A stretch of DNA of 29,262 nucleotides from JBOFFC01 sp051648405 (GTDB lineage: Bacteria > Planctomycetota > Planctomycetia > Pirellulales > Lacipirellulaceae): NCBI GenBank assembly GCA_051648405.1, contig JBOFFC010000165.1, forward strand, positions 1-29,262, in the 5' to 3' direction. Numbering within the stretch: the stretch's first letter is position 1; each line of letters starts with the position of its first letter. The notes below the pieces were generated by a model, which saw only the letters and a program-made list of their open reading frames with translations, was not told the DNA's origin and ran no database searches. This document shows positions 8,251 through 15,349 of the stretch, in pieces. A program made the translations under genes and the position numbers.

Positions 8251-8291
8251 AAAAAATAAGCGGCTCGCGACCGGGGGGGTCGCGAGCCGCT
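8251..8291 (-). terminator. Rho-independent terminator of the TIM-barrel gene
   Basis: Fourteen-base arms 8259-8272 and 8278-8291 (AGCGGCTCGCGACC and its complement) pair perfectly around a five-base loop. On the minus strand they are followed by TTATTTTTTA. It sits 30 bases after the stop at 8322 and is the only classical stem plus U-tract terminator that I found in the window. Confidence 0.9.
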
Positions 8292-8321
8292 CGTGCGTAT
8301 CGGTCGAGTTTCGCGGCCGAA

Positions 8322-9260
8322 TCAGGCGATCTCGTCGCGGATCTTCTCGAGCAGCTTCTTCGTGAGCCGGACCCCCTCGTACTCGTCGGGGTTCTCCCCC
8401 TCCCACTCGATGCCGACGTAGCCCGAGTAGCCGTGGTTGAGCACCGTCTTCAGGACCCGCGGGAAGTCGGTCTGGACTTCGATGCCGTCGGCGTTGAACT
8501 CGTAGCTCTTGGCCGACACCGCCTTGGCGAACGGCATCAGGTCCTCCATCCCCTGGTAGCGGTCGTACCAAACCGCCTCGGGGGTGCCGCGGCCGCTGAT
8601 GCAGAAGTTGCCGAAGTCGGGGAGCGTGCCGACATTCGGCCGTGCGACTCGCCGCATGACACCGGCCAGCCAGGCGCCGTTGGACGACAGCCCGCCGTGG
8701 TTCTCCACAATCACGTTGAGGCCGAACTGGTCCCCCAGCTCGCCGAGCCGCCCCAGGCCGTCGGCCGCCAGTGCTAGCTGCTCGGCGTAGCTGCCGCTGC
8801 TAGCGGCGTTCACGCGGATCGAGTGGCAGCCGAGCGCCTTGGCCGCCTCGAGCCACTTCTTGTGGTTCTCGATCGCCGTGGTGCGGGCCGCCGCGTCCGG
8901 GGCGCCAAGCTCCCCCTCGCCATCGACCATGATCAGCAGGCTGCGGACCCCGTGGTCGGCGCACCGCTTGTTGAGCTCGGCCAGGTAGGACGCGTCCTTT
9001 GCCTTGTCGTTGAAGAACGCCGTGACGTACTCGACGGCGTCGATGCCGAACTCCTCGCGGGCGACCTTCGGGAAGTCGAGGTGGTCGAGCTTCTTGTCGA
9101 ACAGCGTCTTGTGGAGCGACCACTCGGCCAGCGAAATCCGGAACGGCACGATCGGTTCGGCTGCGGCGGACCAGCGGGGGAGCGTGGCGGCGGCGACCGC
9201 GGCCCCGGCGGCGGCAAGGAACGAGCGGCGCGAGGGGGTCGGATGGACGGCAGTCATCAT
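8322..9260 (-). CDS. Tat-exported sugar phosphate isomerase/epimerase-like TIM-barrel protein
   Basis: A 312-residue protein of the xylose isomerase-like AP-endonuclease-2 fold. It begins with a Tat signal (SRRSFLAAAGAAVAAA, twin Arg at 11-12; cleavage likely near AAAEP), so it is exported folded. The barrel shows VENHGG (a probable metal/acid residue and histidine), LPDFGNF and the closing VGIEWEGENPDEYEG, as in hydroxypyruvate isomerase- and inosose-related enzymes. Planctomycetes carry many such paralogues and the substrate cannot be told. The start ATGATG at 9260 has no clear Shine-Dalgarno, but the Tat signal fits it well. It stands alone with its own terminator and is divergent from icd. 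Confidence 0.85.
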   Translation of the reverse strand: MMTAVHPTPSRRSFLAAAGAAVAAATLPRWSAAAEPIVPFRISLAEWSLHKTLFDKKLDHLDFPKVAREEFGIDAVEYVTAFFNDKAKDASYLAELNKRCADHGVRSLLIMVDGEGELGAPDAAARTTAIENHKKWLEAAKALGCHSIRVNAASSGSYAEQLALAADGLGRLGELGDQFGLNVIVENHGGLSSNGAWLAGVMRRVARPNVGTLPDFGNFCISGRGTPEAVWYDRYQGMEDLMPFAKAVSAKSYEFNADGIEVQTDFPRVLKTVLNHGYSGYVGIEWEGENPDEYEGVRLTKKLLEKIRDEIA

Positions 9261-9380
9261 CGTCGGGGCCCAAAGAGGCGAGGGGTGCGGAACAGAAGCG
9301 ACGCCGTAGTGTCACCCGCCGCCGGGCCCGATTCAACAGCCGCTTTGCGGCAGTGGGCGAAGGAAAGATGGCAGAGGAAA

Positions 9381-9405
9381 GAGGCGAGAGGTTGGAGGCG
9401 AGAGG
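9381..9405 (+). repeat. GAGGCGAGAGG double-unit repeat, copy 1
   Basis: GAGGCGAGAGG, TTG, then GAGGCGAGAGG again. Copy 1 of five in the window; copy 2 (9538-9562) is its inverted partner. Confidence 0.85.
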
Positions 9406-9537
9406 CCACCGGGGGGCGAGTCCTGGTGCCCGCGGCGCGTTCTCTCCGAAGACAGCGGCCTCTCCCGTAAGGAGGAGGGGGAAGCTTCGTCGTTCGCCAG
9501 CTTGCTCCGTCCGATCGCGATGCGGATCAGTCCCTCA

Positions 9538-9562
9538 CCTCTCGCCTCTAACCTCTCGCCTC
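9538..9562 (-). repeat. GAGGCGAGAGG double-unit repeat, copy 2
   Basis: Reverse-complement orientation, with TTA as the spacer between the two 11-base units. Pairs with copy 1 at 24 of 25 positions. Located about 100 bases before the icd start. Confidence 0.85.
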
Positions 9563-9666
9563 CGCCGCCAGGCGCCGCCCGTTGACCCCTCGCGCGGGGC
9601 TGCCGAGAATCCACCCCTTCGCAAAACCCTTCCGACACCGATCCCCCGCGACCCAGGAGCCCCTTG

Positions 9667-10908
9667 ATGGCCGCCGCCCCGATCACGATGACCGCCGGCA
9701 AGCTCAACGTGCCGGCCGAGCCGATCGTGCCCTTCATTGAGGGGGACGGGACCGGCCCCGACATCTGGCGCGCCAGCCAACTGGTCTTCGACGCCGCGGT
9801 CGAGAAGGCCTACGGCGGCGAGCGCAAGCTGGTCTGGAAGGAAGTCCTCGCCGGCGAGAAGGCCTTCAACCAAACGGGCGAGTGGCTCCCCGAGGCGACG
9901 CTCGAAGCCTTCCGCACCTACCTGGTCGGCATCAAGGGCCCGCTCACCACGCCGGTCGGCGGCGGCATCCGCTCACTGAACGTCGCCCTGCGCCAGATCC
10001 TCGACCTGTACGTCTGCCTGCGACCCGTGCAGTACTTCACCGGCGTCCCCTCGCCCGTGAAGCAGCCGGAGCTCACCGACATGGTGATCTTCCGCGAGAA
10101 CACCGAGGACATCTACGCGGGGATCGAGTTCCAGGCCGGCACCGAAGACGGCGCCAAGTTTGGCAAGCTGCTCGCCGAGGCGTTCCCGGGCCCCTTCAAG
10201 AAGGTCCGCTTCCCCGAGAGCACCAGCTACGGCGTGAAGCCCGTCAGCAAGGAGGGGACCGAGCGCCTGGTCCGCGCCGCGATCGACTACGCCGTCGCCA
10301 ACGACCGCGCGAGCGTGACCCTTGTCCACAAGGGGAACATCATGAAGTTCACCGAGGGGGGCTTCCGTGACTGGGGTTACGACCTGGCGACCAATGCCTA
10401 CGGCGCCGAGCTGCTCGACGGAGGGCCGTGGCGCGTCATCAAGAAGGGGACGCACGGCGCCAATCAGGACGTCGTCGTCAAGGACGCGATCGCCGACGCG
10501 TTCTTGCAGCAGATCCTCACCCGCCCGGCCGACTACGACGTGGTCGCCACGCTGAACCTCAACGGCGACTACATCTCCGACGCCCTCGCCGCCTGCGTCG
10601 GCGGCATCGGCATCGCCCCGGGGGGGAACATCAACTACCAGACCGGCCACGCGATCTTCGAAGCCACCCACGGCACGGCCCCCAAGTACGCCGGCCAGGA
10701 CAAGGTGAACCCGGGCTCGGTCATCCTCTCGGGCGAGATGATGCTGCGTTACCTCGGCTGGACCGAGGCGGCGGACCTAATCCTGAAGGGCCTCAACGGC
10801 GCGATCGGCGCCAAGACGGTGACCTACGACTTCGAGCGTCTGATGGAAGGGGCGAAGCTGCTGAAGTGCAGCGAGTTCGGCGCAGCGATCGTGAAGCACA
10901 TGGGGTGA
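9667..10908 (+). CDS. icd: NADP-dependent isocitrate dehydrogenase
   Basis: TCA-cycle enzyme oxidising isocitrate to 2-oxoglutarate and CO2 with NADP, cytoplasmic. The 413-residue protein matches the E. coli-type length. It carries EGDGTGPDIW, the substrate-binding block IRSLNVALRQ (Ser103 is the equivalent of the AceK-phosphorylated serine of E. coli), LRPVQYF, ENTEDIYAGIE, the conserved lysine in LVHKGNIMKFTEG, NLNGDYISD and GTAPKYAGQDKVNPGS. ATG 9667 is chosen over the preceding TTG because AGGAG at 9655-9659 lies seven bases upstream. Whether the serine is regulated depends on an AceK homologue, which is not in the window. It is monocistronic, and its TGA runs straight into the first direct repeat flanking hicAB. 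Confidence 0.97.
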   Translation: MAAAPITMTAGKLNVPAEPIVPFIEGDGTGPDIWRASQLVFDAAVEKAYGGERKLVWKEVLAGEKAFNQTGEWLPEATLEAFRTYLVGIKGPLTTPVGGGIRSLNVALRQILDLYVCLRPVQYFTGVPSPVKQPELTDMVIFRENTEDIYAGIEFQAGTEDGAKFGKLLAEAFPGPFKKVRFPESTSYGVKPVSKEGTERLVRAAIDYAVANDRASVTLVHKGNIMKFTEGGFRDWGYDLATNAYGAELLDGGPWRVIKKGTHGANQDVVVKDAIADAFLQQILTRPADYDVVATLNLNGDYISDALAACVGGIGIAPGGNINYQTGHAIFEATHGTAPKYAGQDKVNPGSVILSGEMMLRYLGWTEAADLILKGLNGAIGAKTVTYDFERLMEGAKLLKCSEFGAAIVKHMG

Positions 10909-10999
10909 CGCGGAGGCGAGAGGTTGGAGGCGAGAGGCGAGGGACGTGGGAACGCCGAAGGCGTTCGCTCACGGAGCCGCGACCGTCGAGGGAGCGACC
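10906..10999 (+). repeat. Left direct repeat flanking hicAB
   Basis: Starts at the icd stop (TGACGC) and contains the GAGGCGAGAGG double unit (10913-10937) followed by a block (10950-10999) that is identical over 50 bases to 11516-11565. The block contains the small palindrome GAACGCCGAAGGCGTTC and ends AGGGAGCGACC. Confidence 0.9.
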
Positions 11000-11052
11000 A
11001 GGGAGCGACGCCCAGTGATTCCCCAGTTCAGCCCCCCCCTTGAGGCCACTTC

Positions 11053-11262
11053 ATGAGCTACCAACGGCAGAAGGTGATGCGAGCGCTTGCGAAGCGCGGA
11101 TTCGTCGTGATCCGTGAGGGTGGCCAGCATACAATCGTGGGGAATGAGGCTGGACAGCGCGAGTCGGTGCCTCGGCACTCGGAACTCAACCGCCACACTA
11201 CTCGGCGGATTGCGAAGAACCTCGCCTTCGACTGGTCAGCGTTCGAACAGGAGATCACATGA
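11053..11262 (+). CDS. hicA: HicA-like type II toxin
   Basis: A 69-residue dsRBD-fold mRNA interferase of the HicA family, which cleaves mRNA when free of its antitoxin. The pattern fits: an N-terminal VMRALAKRGFVVIREGGQHTIV with the catalytic histidine at position 26 (GGQH, where many members have GSHH), then a basic region ending KNLAFDWSAFEQ. GAGG lies seven bases before the ATG. The stop overlaps the hicB start (ATGA), the usual toxin-first order of hicAB. It sits between icd and an unrelated gene, bounded by near-identical direct repeats, which points to acquisition as a cassette. Confidence 0.88.
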   Translation: MSYQRQKVMRALAKRGFVVIREGGQHTIVGNEAGQRESVPRHSELNRHTTRRIAKNLAFDWSAFEQEIT

Positions 11263-11471
11263 AGTCCTACCACGTCGTCGTCGAGCAGGCGGAGGACGGT
11301 TGGCTCGCAGCACACGCCGTCGAGGACGAGAGTGTGCATACGCAGGGGCGAACCCTCGACGAAGTTGCCGCCAACATCCGCGAAGTCGCCGAACTGCTGC
11401 GTGGCGAGCGCGACGTGCAGGTCGAGTTGACCGTGCCGAGCTCGGTCACGCTGGCGGCGGAGCATGCCTGA
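11259..11471 (+). CDS. hicB: HicB-like antitoxin
   Basis: A 70-residue partner of HicA with the partial RNase H-like fold of HicB antitoxins: SYHVVVEQAEDGWLAAH, then TLDEVAANIREVAELL. It neutralises HicA by direct binding. It lacks the extra C-terminal DNA-binding helix-turn-helix or ribbon-helix-helix found in longer HicB proteins, so autoregulation is not evident from sequence. AGGAG lies five bases before ATG, and the start overlaps the hicA stop by four bases. The TGA is immediately followed by the right direct repeat. Confidence 0.88.
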   Translation: MKSYHVVVEQAEDGWLAAHAVEDESVHTQGRTLDEVAANIREVAELLRGERDVQVELTVPSSVTLAAEHA

Positions 11472-11565
11472 CGCCGGAGAGGCGCGAGGTTAGAGGCGAG
11501 AGGCGAGCGGGAACGGAACGCCGAAGGCGTTCGCTCACGGAGCCGCGACCGTCGAGGGAGCGACC
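11469..11565 (+). repeat. Right direct repeat flanking hicAB
   Basis: Starts at the hicB stop (TGACGCC), with a slightly diverged GAGGCGAGAGG double unit (11479-11503), then the 50-base block 11516-11565 identical to 10950-10999. Same orientation as the left copy. Confidence 0.9.
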
Positions 11566-11622
11566 GGGGGAGTCCGAGCGTTGTTGCCGAGTTGCTGAAG
11601 CGAATGCCGCTAGGGATGAAGC

Positions 11623-12540
11623 ATGAGGTGCGCTTTCGAGGAGAAGCAATACGAAGAGTGTTTGAACAACGAGCTGTTGGCTCGTAAACCGCTTCTTTCT
11701 TTTCGAACAATGCTGCCGTATGTCCCGGGTCAAGTCCTCGAGAACGTACTCGGATTTGACGCAGCAATATACACGGCGAACCCGCTCTTCTGGAGAATGG
11801 TCGGTGCACCATGGCCGGGGCTCGCGCCGTGGTGGCAGAATCCCCGATGGACTGGCGTAGCTCTCCTCCAGGAATGGTGGAGGGAGCTGGAAGATTTGGT
11901 CGATGCGTTTCCGTCGTTCCGCTTCAACGTGTTCGTCCAGCACAAGAGACCAGACTACTTTGAAAGTGATCGCGCTAGCGAATGGCAGGAGTGGCTCAGG
12001 CCGTACTACAGGTACACGCTCGCAGGTCACCAGCAGGCGGCGCTCGAGCGGCTAGAGCGACTTGCCGCGGAGAAAGCTATCGTTGTCTACGCCAGCCCTG
12101 CATTTCATTTGCGCGAGCAGTTATGGCGTGCTGCCAGGGATCGCGAGGTGATCGAGCGGTCAAATTTCTGCCAGCCTACCAAACTTGCGGGCCATAAAAA
12201 GTACACCTACTGCGAGCCAGGCAGTAGTGGGAAAGGGCACTCTGAGTCATCCGATATCGAGTGCTTCGACTTCTACAACAGGTTCAACGTATTGCTTGAG
12301 GTCGATGCGACATCGCAATCGAACATCGAGTTTCTGGTGGAGACGGGGCAAATAGTTCAAGAGGCTGTAGGCACGGTCGCCGGCCTGACAGATTCGTACA
12401 GCGAGATTTTTGATTCGATCGCTGGTGCAGAGAACAACCCGTTCTCAAGGGCAATGGCGAGTATCACAGCGTTCGTGTTCGTTTCAGGGGTGCGATGGAG
12501 CGTCTGCTATGATCCGCGTAGAATGGTCGCATCGCGGTGA
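11623..12540 (+). CDS. Unrecognised 305-residue protein, possibly nuclease-like
   Basis: I do not recognise this family. Visible features: an acidic N-terminal helix (AFEEKQYEECLNNELL), GFDAAIY around Asp46, a Trp-rich stretch (60-88), FRFNVFVQHKRPDYF with Gln106-His-Lys108, WQEWLRPYYRYTL, and a strand KAIVVYASPAF (151-161), with further residues KKYTYCEPG near 192-200. Acidic helix, then D, then QxK is the order of a PD-(D/E)xK nuclease core with Gln in the variable position; this is inference from spacing only. There is no signal peptide or membrane span. AGGGA lies six bases upstream of ATG. Codon use is more A/T-rich than its neighbours (TTT, AAA and ATA are common), and it sits between hicAB and vapBC, suggesting horizontal acquisition. 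A defence or restriction role is possible but unproven. Confidence 0.75.
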   Translation: MRCAFEEKQYEECLNNELLARKPLLSFRTMLPYVPGQVLENVLGFDAAIYTANPLFWRMVGAPWPGLAPWWQNPRWTGVALLQEWWRELEDLVDAFPSFRFNVFVQHKRPDYFESDRASEWQEWLRPYYRYTLAGHQQAALERLERLAAEKAIVVYASPAFHLREQLWRAARDREVIERSNFCQPTKLAGHKKYTYCEPGSSGKGHSESSDIECFDFYNRFNVLLEVDATSQSNIEFLVETGQIVQEAVGTVAGLTDSYSEIFDSIAGAENNPFSRAMASITAFVFVSGVRWSVCYDPRRMVASR

Positions 12541-12769
12541 TCAGGTTGGCATCCCAAGCCAGCAGATGTTGCCCCCTCGCGGAGTCTCCGCCTCACGGCT
12601 CCGTCCCCAGCCACCCGATGCGCACGCAACCGGACGCACGAGGCGTCCGGCTAACCCCTCCGCCGCGGCCCGATCGTCCGTGTTCGCGCGTCTTGGCGGC
12701 CCTTCGCGGTTCTCTCCGTTTTGCCCGCTTGCGTGGCTCCGTGCCCGTCCACGTGGTATGGTTTCCCAT
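12541..12769. other. Intergenic region before vapBC with hairpin repeat
   Basis: It holds the hairpin CCGGACGC-ACGAG-GCGTCCGG at 12630-12650 within GCAACCGGACGC...GGCTAACCCC, plus a phrase CGCGTCTTGGCGGCCCTTCGCGG near 12687-12710 that looks like another dispersed repeat family. The hairpin could terminate transcription of the upstream gene. No further gene seen. Confidence 0.6.
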
Positions 12770-13027
12770 ATGAAGACAACCGTAGATATAGCCGACGGGC
12801 TTTTCCTCGACGCCAAGCGAGTCGCCGTCGAGCGGAACACCACGCTTAAGTCGTTGGTGGAGGAAGGGTTGCGGCTGGTTGTCGAGCGTTCGGCCGTCGC
12901 CCCGCCCCCCTACCGGCCAGTGACGTTCCGCGGCGGCGGCCCCGTCGATCCGACAGAACGGGGTTTCTGGGACAACATCCGCGACCACGCCTACCCCGAC
13001 GACAGCGCCGCCGGGGCGTCCGGTTGA
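12770..13027 (+). CDS. vapB: VapB-like antitoxin
   Basis: An 85-residue antitoxin for the PIN-domain toxin that follows. The N-terminus MKTTVDIADGLFLDAKRVAV with TTLKSLVEEGLRLVVE is the DUF2191/ribbon-helix-helix-like form common in VapB proteins; the C-terminal half (PPPYRP, FWDNIRDHAYPDD) would wrap the toxin. ATG 12770 is chosen for the family-typical MKTT; an in-frame ATG at 12758 is possible. The TGA overlaps the TTG of vapC, indicating translational coupling. The pair is expected to repress its own promoter, but no operator could be identified. Confidence 0.85.
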   Translation: MKTTVDIADGLFLDAKRVAVERNTTLKSLVEEGLRLVVERSAVAPPPYRPVTFRGGGPVDPTERGFWDNIRDHAYPDDSAAGASG

Positions 13028-13461
13028 TCGCGATCGACACCAACGTGCTCGTCTACGCCCACCGCGAGGAGTCGCCGTTCCACGTCGAGGCGGCCGCGCG
13101 CCTCGCGGAGCTGGTCGGCACGGGCGAGGCGTGGGCGATCCCCTGGCCCTGCGTCCACGAGTTCCTCGCGACCGTCACGAACCCGCGGAAATTCGTCCTG
13201 CCGACTCCGACGTCCGTGGCGCTCGACGCCATCGCCGCCTGGGTAGAGCAGCCCGCGGTGCGCCTGATCGGCGAACGAGCCGACCACTTCGAGGTCCTTG
13301 CTCGCTTGCTGACGGTCGCCAAGACGGGCGGCGGTCGCGTTCACGACGCGCGGGTCGCGGCGATCTGCCTGTCGCACGGCGTGAGCATGCTATGGACCGC
13401 GGACCGCGACTTCGCGTTGTTCCCGCCGCTGCGGTGCGAGAATCCACTGCTGCAAGCGTAG
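13024..13461 (+). CDS. vapC: VapC-like PIN-domain toxin
   Basis: A 145-residue PIN-domain ribonuclease. The conserved acidic residues are visible in order: Asp5 in IAIDTNVLVYA, Glu46 in CVHEFLATV, Asp108 in VHDARVAA and Asp127/Asp129 in WTADRDF, the metal-binding set for RNA cleavage. Translation probably starts at TTG 13024, overlapping the vapB stop (TTGA); no in-frame ATG gives the complete N-terminal strand. VapC toxins commonly cut tRNA or rRNA; the target here is unknown. Confidence 0.9.
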   Translation: MIAIDTNVLVYAHREESPFHVEAAARLAELVGTGEAWAIPWPCVHEFLATVTNPRKFVLPTPTSVALDAIAAWVEQPAVRLIGERADHFEVLARLLTVAKTGGGRVHDARVAAICLSHGVSMLWTADRDFALFPPLRCENPLLQA

Positions 13462-13679
13462 CCCCGGTCCTGCCACTTCGAAGTCAAAGTGACACATATC
13501 GTGTCGCAGCGACTTCTTTCCCGGGCCACCCCGCCGCGGCCGATTCGGCGCAACCTGCTTATCCATCGACGATTACGACGATCAAGCCGATTTGGCGCAC
13601 CAGTAGCATCGATAGCTGTTCGTACGCCGCGATCCCCTGCCGGCGACGTCCAAGTCTTCGAGATCGGGAGCGAATCGTG
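13462..13679. other. Intergenic region upstream of the His/Gly-rich gene
   Basis: About 220 bases with no gene that I can support. It should hold the promoter of the following gene, but no -35/-10 pair stands out. GGGAG at 13666-13670 is the ribosome site of the next gene. Confidence 0.5.
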
Positions 13680-14075
13680 ATGTCCAAGCACCTGCTGGCG
13701 GCGGCCGCCGCGGCCGCGTTGTTCTTTGTCGTGGGAACCGAGCGGGCGAGCGCCCAAGGCGTTCACTTCAGCTCCGGCCGAGTCCATGTCGACGTCGGCA
13801 ACCCCCACGGGCACGGGTACGGCTTCCATCGGTCACCGGCCTACGGCCGACGCGTCGTCGTTGGCTACCCGGGGTACGGCGGTGGTTACGGGTCCCCCTA
13901 CGGTCACCGCCGAGTGGTCGGGTACGGCGGTCATGGCCATCACGGGCGCAGCGTGTGGCACGACACGAGCCACTACGACTGGCACGGCCCGAGCCTGCAA
14001 CCGCACGGCAACCACTTCGACTACGTTCCCGGTCACTACGACTTCCACCGCGACGGGCACTGGGACCACCACTGA
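13680..14075 (+). CDS. Secreted His/Gly/Tyr-rich protein
   Basis: A 131-residue exported protein. An N-terminal signal peptide (MSKHLLAAAAAAALFFVVG, likely cleavage after ASA at RASAQ) is followed by a low-complexity region of Gly-Tyr-His repeats (GYPGYGGGYGSPYGHRR, GYGGHGHHGR). The compact C-terminal motif (WHDTSHYDWHGPSL, HGNHFDYVPGHYDFHRDGHW) recurs in exported planctomycete proteins as far as I recall. The histidine density suggests metal binding or a structural envelope role; neither is shown. GGGAG lies nine bases before ATG 13680 and six before an in-frame GTG at 13677, so the start is uncertain by one codon. It is followed by a strong hairpin. Confidence 0.8.
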   Translation: MSKHLLAAAAAAALFFVVGTERASAQGVHFSSGRVHVDVGNPHGHGYGFHRSPAYGRRVVVGYPGYGGGYGSPYGHRRVVGYGGHGHHGRSVWHDTSHYDWHGPSLQPHGNHFDYVPGHYDFHRDGHWDHH

Positions 14076-14104
14076 GTTTGCCACGTCCATGCGGCGCCAA
14101 CGGT

Positions 14105-14134
14105 GTGGCCGGGGGGGACGTTCCCCCCGGCCAC
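14105..14134. terminator. GC-rich hairpin after the His/Gly-rich gene
   Basis: Twelve-base arms 14105-14116 (GTGGCCGGGGGG) and 14123-14134 pair perfectly around a six-base loop. No U tract follows. It lies between the plus-strand His/Gly-rich gene and the minus-strand methyltransferase remnant and DUF1223 gene, so it may stop transcription from both sides. Confidence 0.6.
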
Positions 14135-14160
14135 GCTCGGCGTCGTCGGTCGCGTCCGGC

Positions 14161-14335
14161 TCACTCCTGCCACAGTAGCGCCAAGAAGAACCCCGCCAGG
14201 CAGTCGTCGGGTCGCACGCGGACGCACCGCGCGCACTCTTCAGGGAGCGCCTCCCGCGGCCACTGCGCGACCCCCGGGCGCCCCGGCGCTCGGCGGGGAA
14301 GCCCGCGGGCAGCGGCGCTCGACTCGCAGCGGCTT
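14161..14335 (-). pseudogene. Truncated second copy of the RNA methyltransferase 3' end
   Basis: On the minus strand this stretch reads ALPEECARCVRVRPDDCLAG then FFLALL, ending in TGA at 14161. The intact methyltransferase at 15350 ends ALPDECARCVRVLPDDYLAG then FFLTLL, stop at 15350. The DNA alignment is collinear at an offset of 1189 bases: 57 of 67 bases match between 14185-14251 and 15374-15440 by hand count. Weaker similarity continues to about 14335, just short of the DUF1223 stop at 14343. No start codon, catalytic motif or upstream half is present, so it is a gene fragment. It implies an old tandem duplication or rearrangement around the DUF1223 gene. Confidence 0.82.
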
Positions 14336-14342
14336 CGCCCAC

Positions 14343-15149
14343 TCACAACTTCCCCGTCTTCGCCGCCGCGATGATCCGCCCCGTGGCGGGCTCCTGCGCG
14401 TAGACCACAACCTCGGTCGGGCCGGCTAGGTCGGTGGGGCGGGGGAGCGACACGGCACCCGCCCCCGACGGATCGACGCTGACGGTGCGGAACGCACGGA
14501 CCACATTCACGTGCCCCAGCGTGCGACCCCCGTTCTCGCCCTTGGCGACCACTTGGTCGGCCGACGGTTGCACCAGCGCCACGTTGACGACGACACCCGC
14601 GTCGAGGCCGGTCGCCCGGTACGAAACCTCGACGTCGCCGTTGCTTATCGACGAGGCTTCGACGACGAGCACCGCCGTCGGCGCCTCGGCGAGCGTCGAC
14701 TGAAGCCGCGCCGCGGCCCGCTTCTTGTCGGACCCGACGAACCCCTCGCGACCGTTGACGATCATCTGCGGGGTGTACACACCGCGCTCCCCCGCCGTTG
14801 CGGCGTAACGTCGCTGGCGGTCGGAGTAATCGCCTGAGCTGAAGGGGTCGGTCCAGCCGAGGTCGTTCCAGTAATCGACGTGGAACGACAAGGGGTAAAC
14901 CTGCAAGTGATTCTGGTCTCCCCAACCGCCAATCTCGGCGAGCAGGCGGTCGGCGGGGGGGCAACTGCTGCAACCCTCGGAGGTGAACAGTTCGACCACA
15001 GCGAAGCCCCTGGGGGCACCGTCGTCGGCCTGCACGGTGGTCTCCGAGGCGTCTTGAGCGCTAGCCCGCGACGCGGGAGCAAGAACTACGAACGCGGCCG
15101 CGGCTACGGCGGTGAACCCAGTAAGGGTTGTGACGAATCGAAGCGACAT
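14343..15149 (-). CDS. Exported DUF1223 (thioredoxin-like) protein
   Basis: A 268-residue protein with an N-terminal signal peptide (to about ASAQ, residue 32) and the DUF1223 signature VVELFTSEGCSSCPPADRLL, in which Cys60-x-x-Cys63 sits at the position of a thioredoxin-type active site. PLSFHVDYWNDLGW, DPFSS and TPQMIVNG follow, as in the family. The fold is thioredoxin-like, but no substrate is established. It lies between the methyltransferase fragment and the intact methyltransferase, in the same orientation as both. It starts at ATG 15149 with no clear Shine-Dalgarno, and the signal peptide supports the choice. Confidence 0.88.
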   Translation of the reverse strand: MSLRFVTTLTGFTAVAAAAFVVLAPASRASAQDASETTVQADDGAPRGFAVVELFTSEGCSSCPPADRLLAEIGGWGDQNHLQVYPLSFHVDYWNDLGWTDPFSSGDYSDRQRRYAATAGERGVYTPQMIVNGREGFVGSDKKRAAARLQSTLAEAPTAVLVVEASSISNGDVEVSYRATGLDAGVVVNVALVQPSADQVVAKGENGGRTLGHVNVVRAFRTVSVDPSGAGAVSLPRPTDLAGPTEVVVYAQEPATGRIIAAAKTGKL

Positions 15150-15349
15150 GGCTTAACCCGTTCTTGGTCTGGAGTGCGAGCGAGGGGAGGGAGGGGAGTC
15201 GGCAGACCGTGCTCTCGCAGGTCTCGGCCGCACCCGTTGGACGCCCCGTCCCGGGGGAACCTTTCCCCGACGGGTAGCGATCCGGCGGGCTTTGCCCCCG
15301 GTTTGGTGATCCGCCATACCGTGGGAGGGGCCGCATAAACCGCGGGGGC

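Larger units (their letters stand above)
9261..9666. other. Divergent intergenic region upstream of icd
   Basis: About 400 bases without a convincing gene. It contains two inverted copies of the 25-bp GAGGCGAGAGG double unit (9381-9405 and 9538-9562; 24 of 25 positions complementary). These could pair to form a large loop. I see no confident promoter. Confidence 0.6.

Noticed and set aside
9667..11471. icd and hicAB as one operon
   Set aside because: A 140-base gap holding the first direct repeat separates them, and their functions are unrelated; the pair more likely arrived separately.
9381..11565. Possible CRISPR array from the GAGGCGAGAGG repeats
   Set aside because: Spacing is irregular, orientations are mixed and the repeats are spread over 2 kb between genes; no cas gene is present.
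14161..14973. Minus-strand frame of 270 codons ending in the methyltransferase-like tail
   Set aside because: Only the last 50 or so codons match the methyltransferase; the rest is the DUF1223 gene read out of frame. Only the tail is annotated, as a gene fragment.
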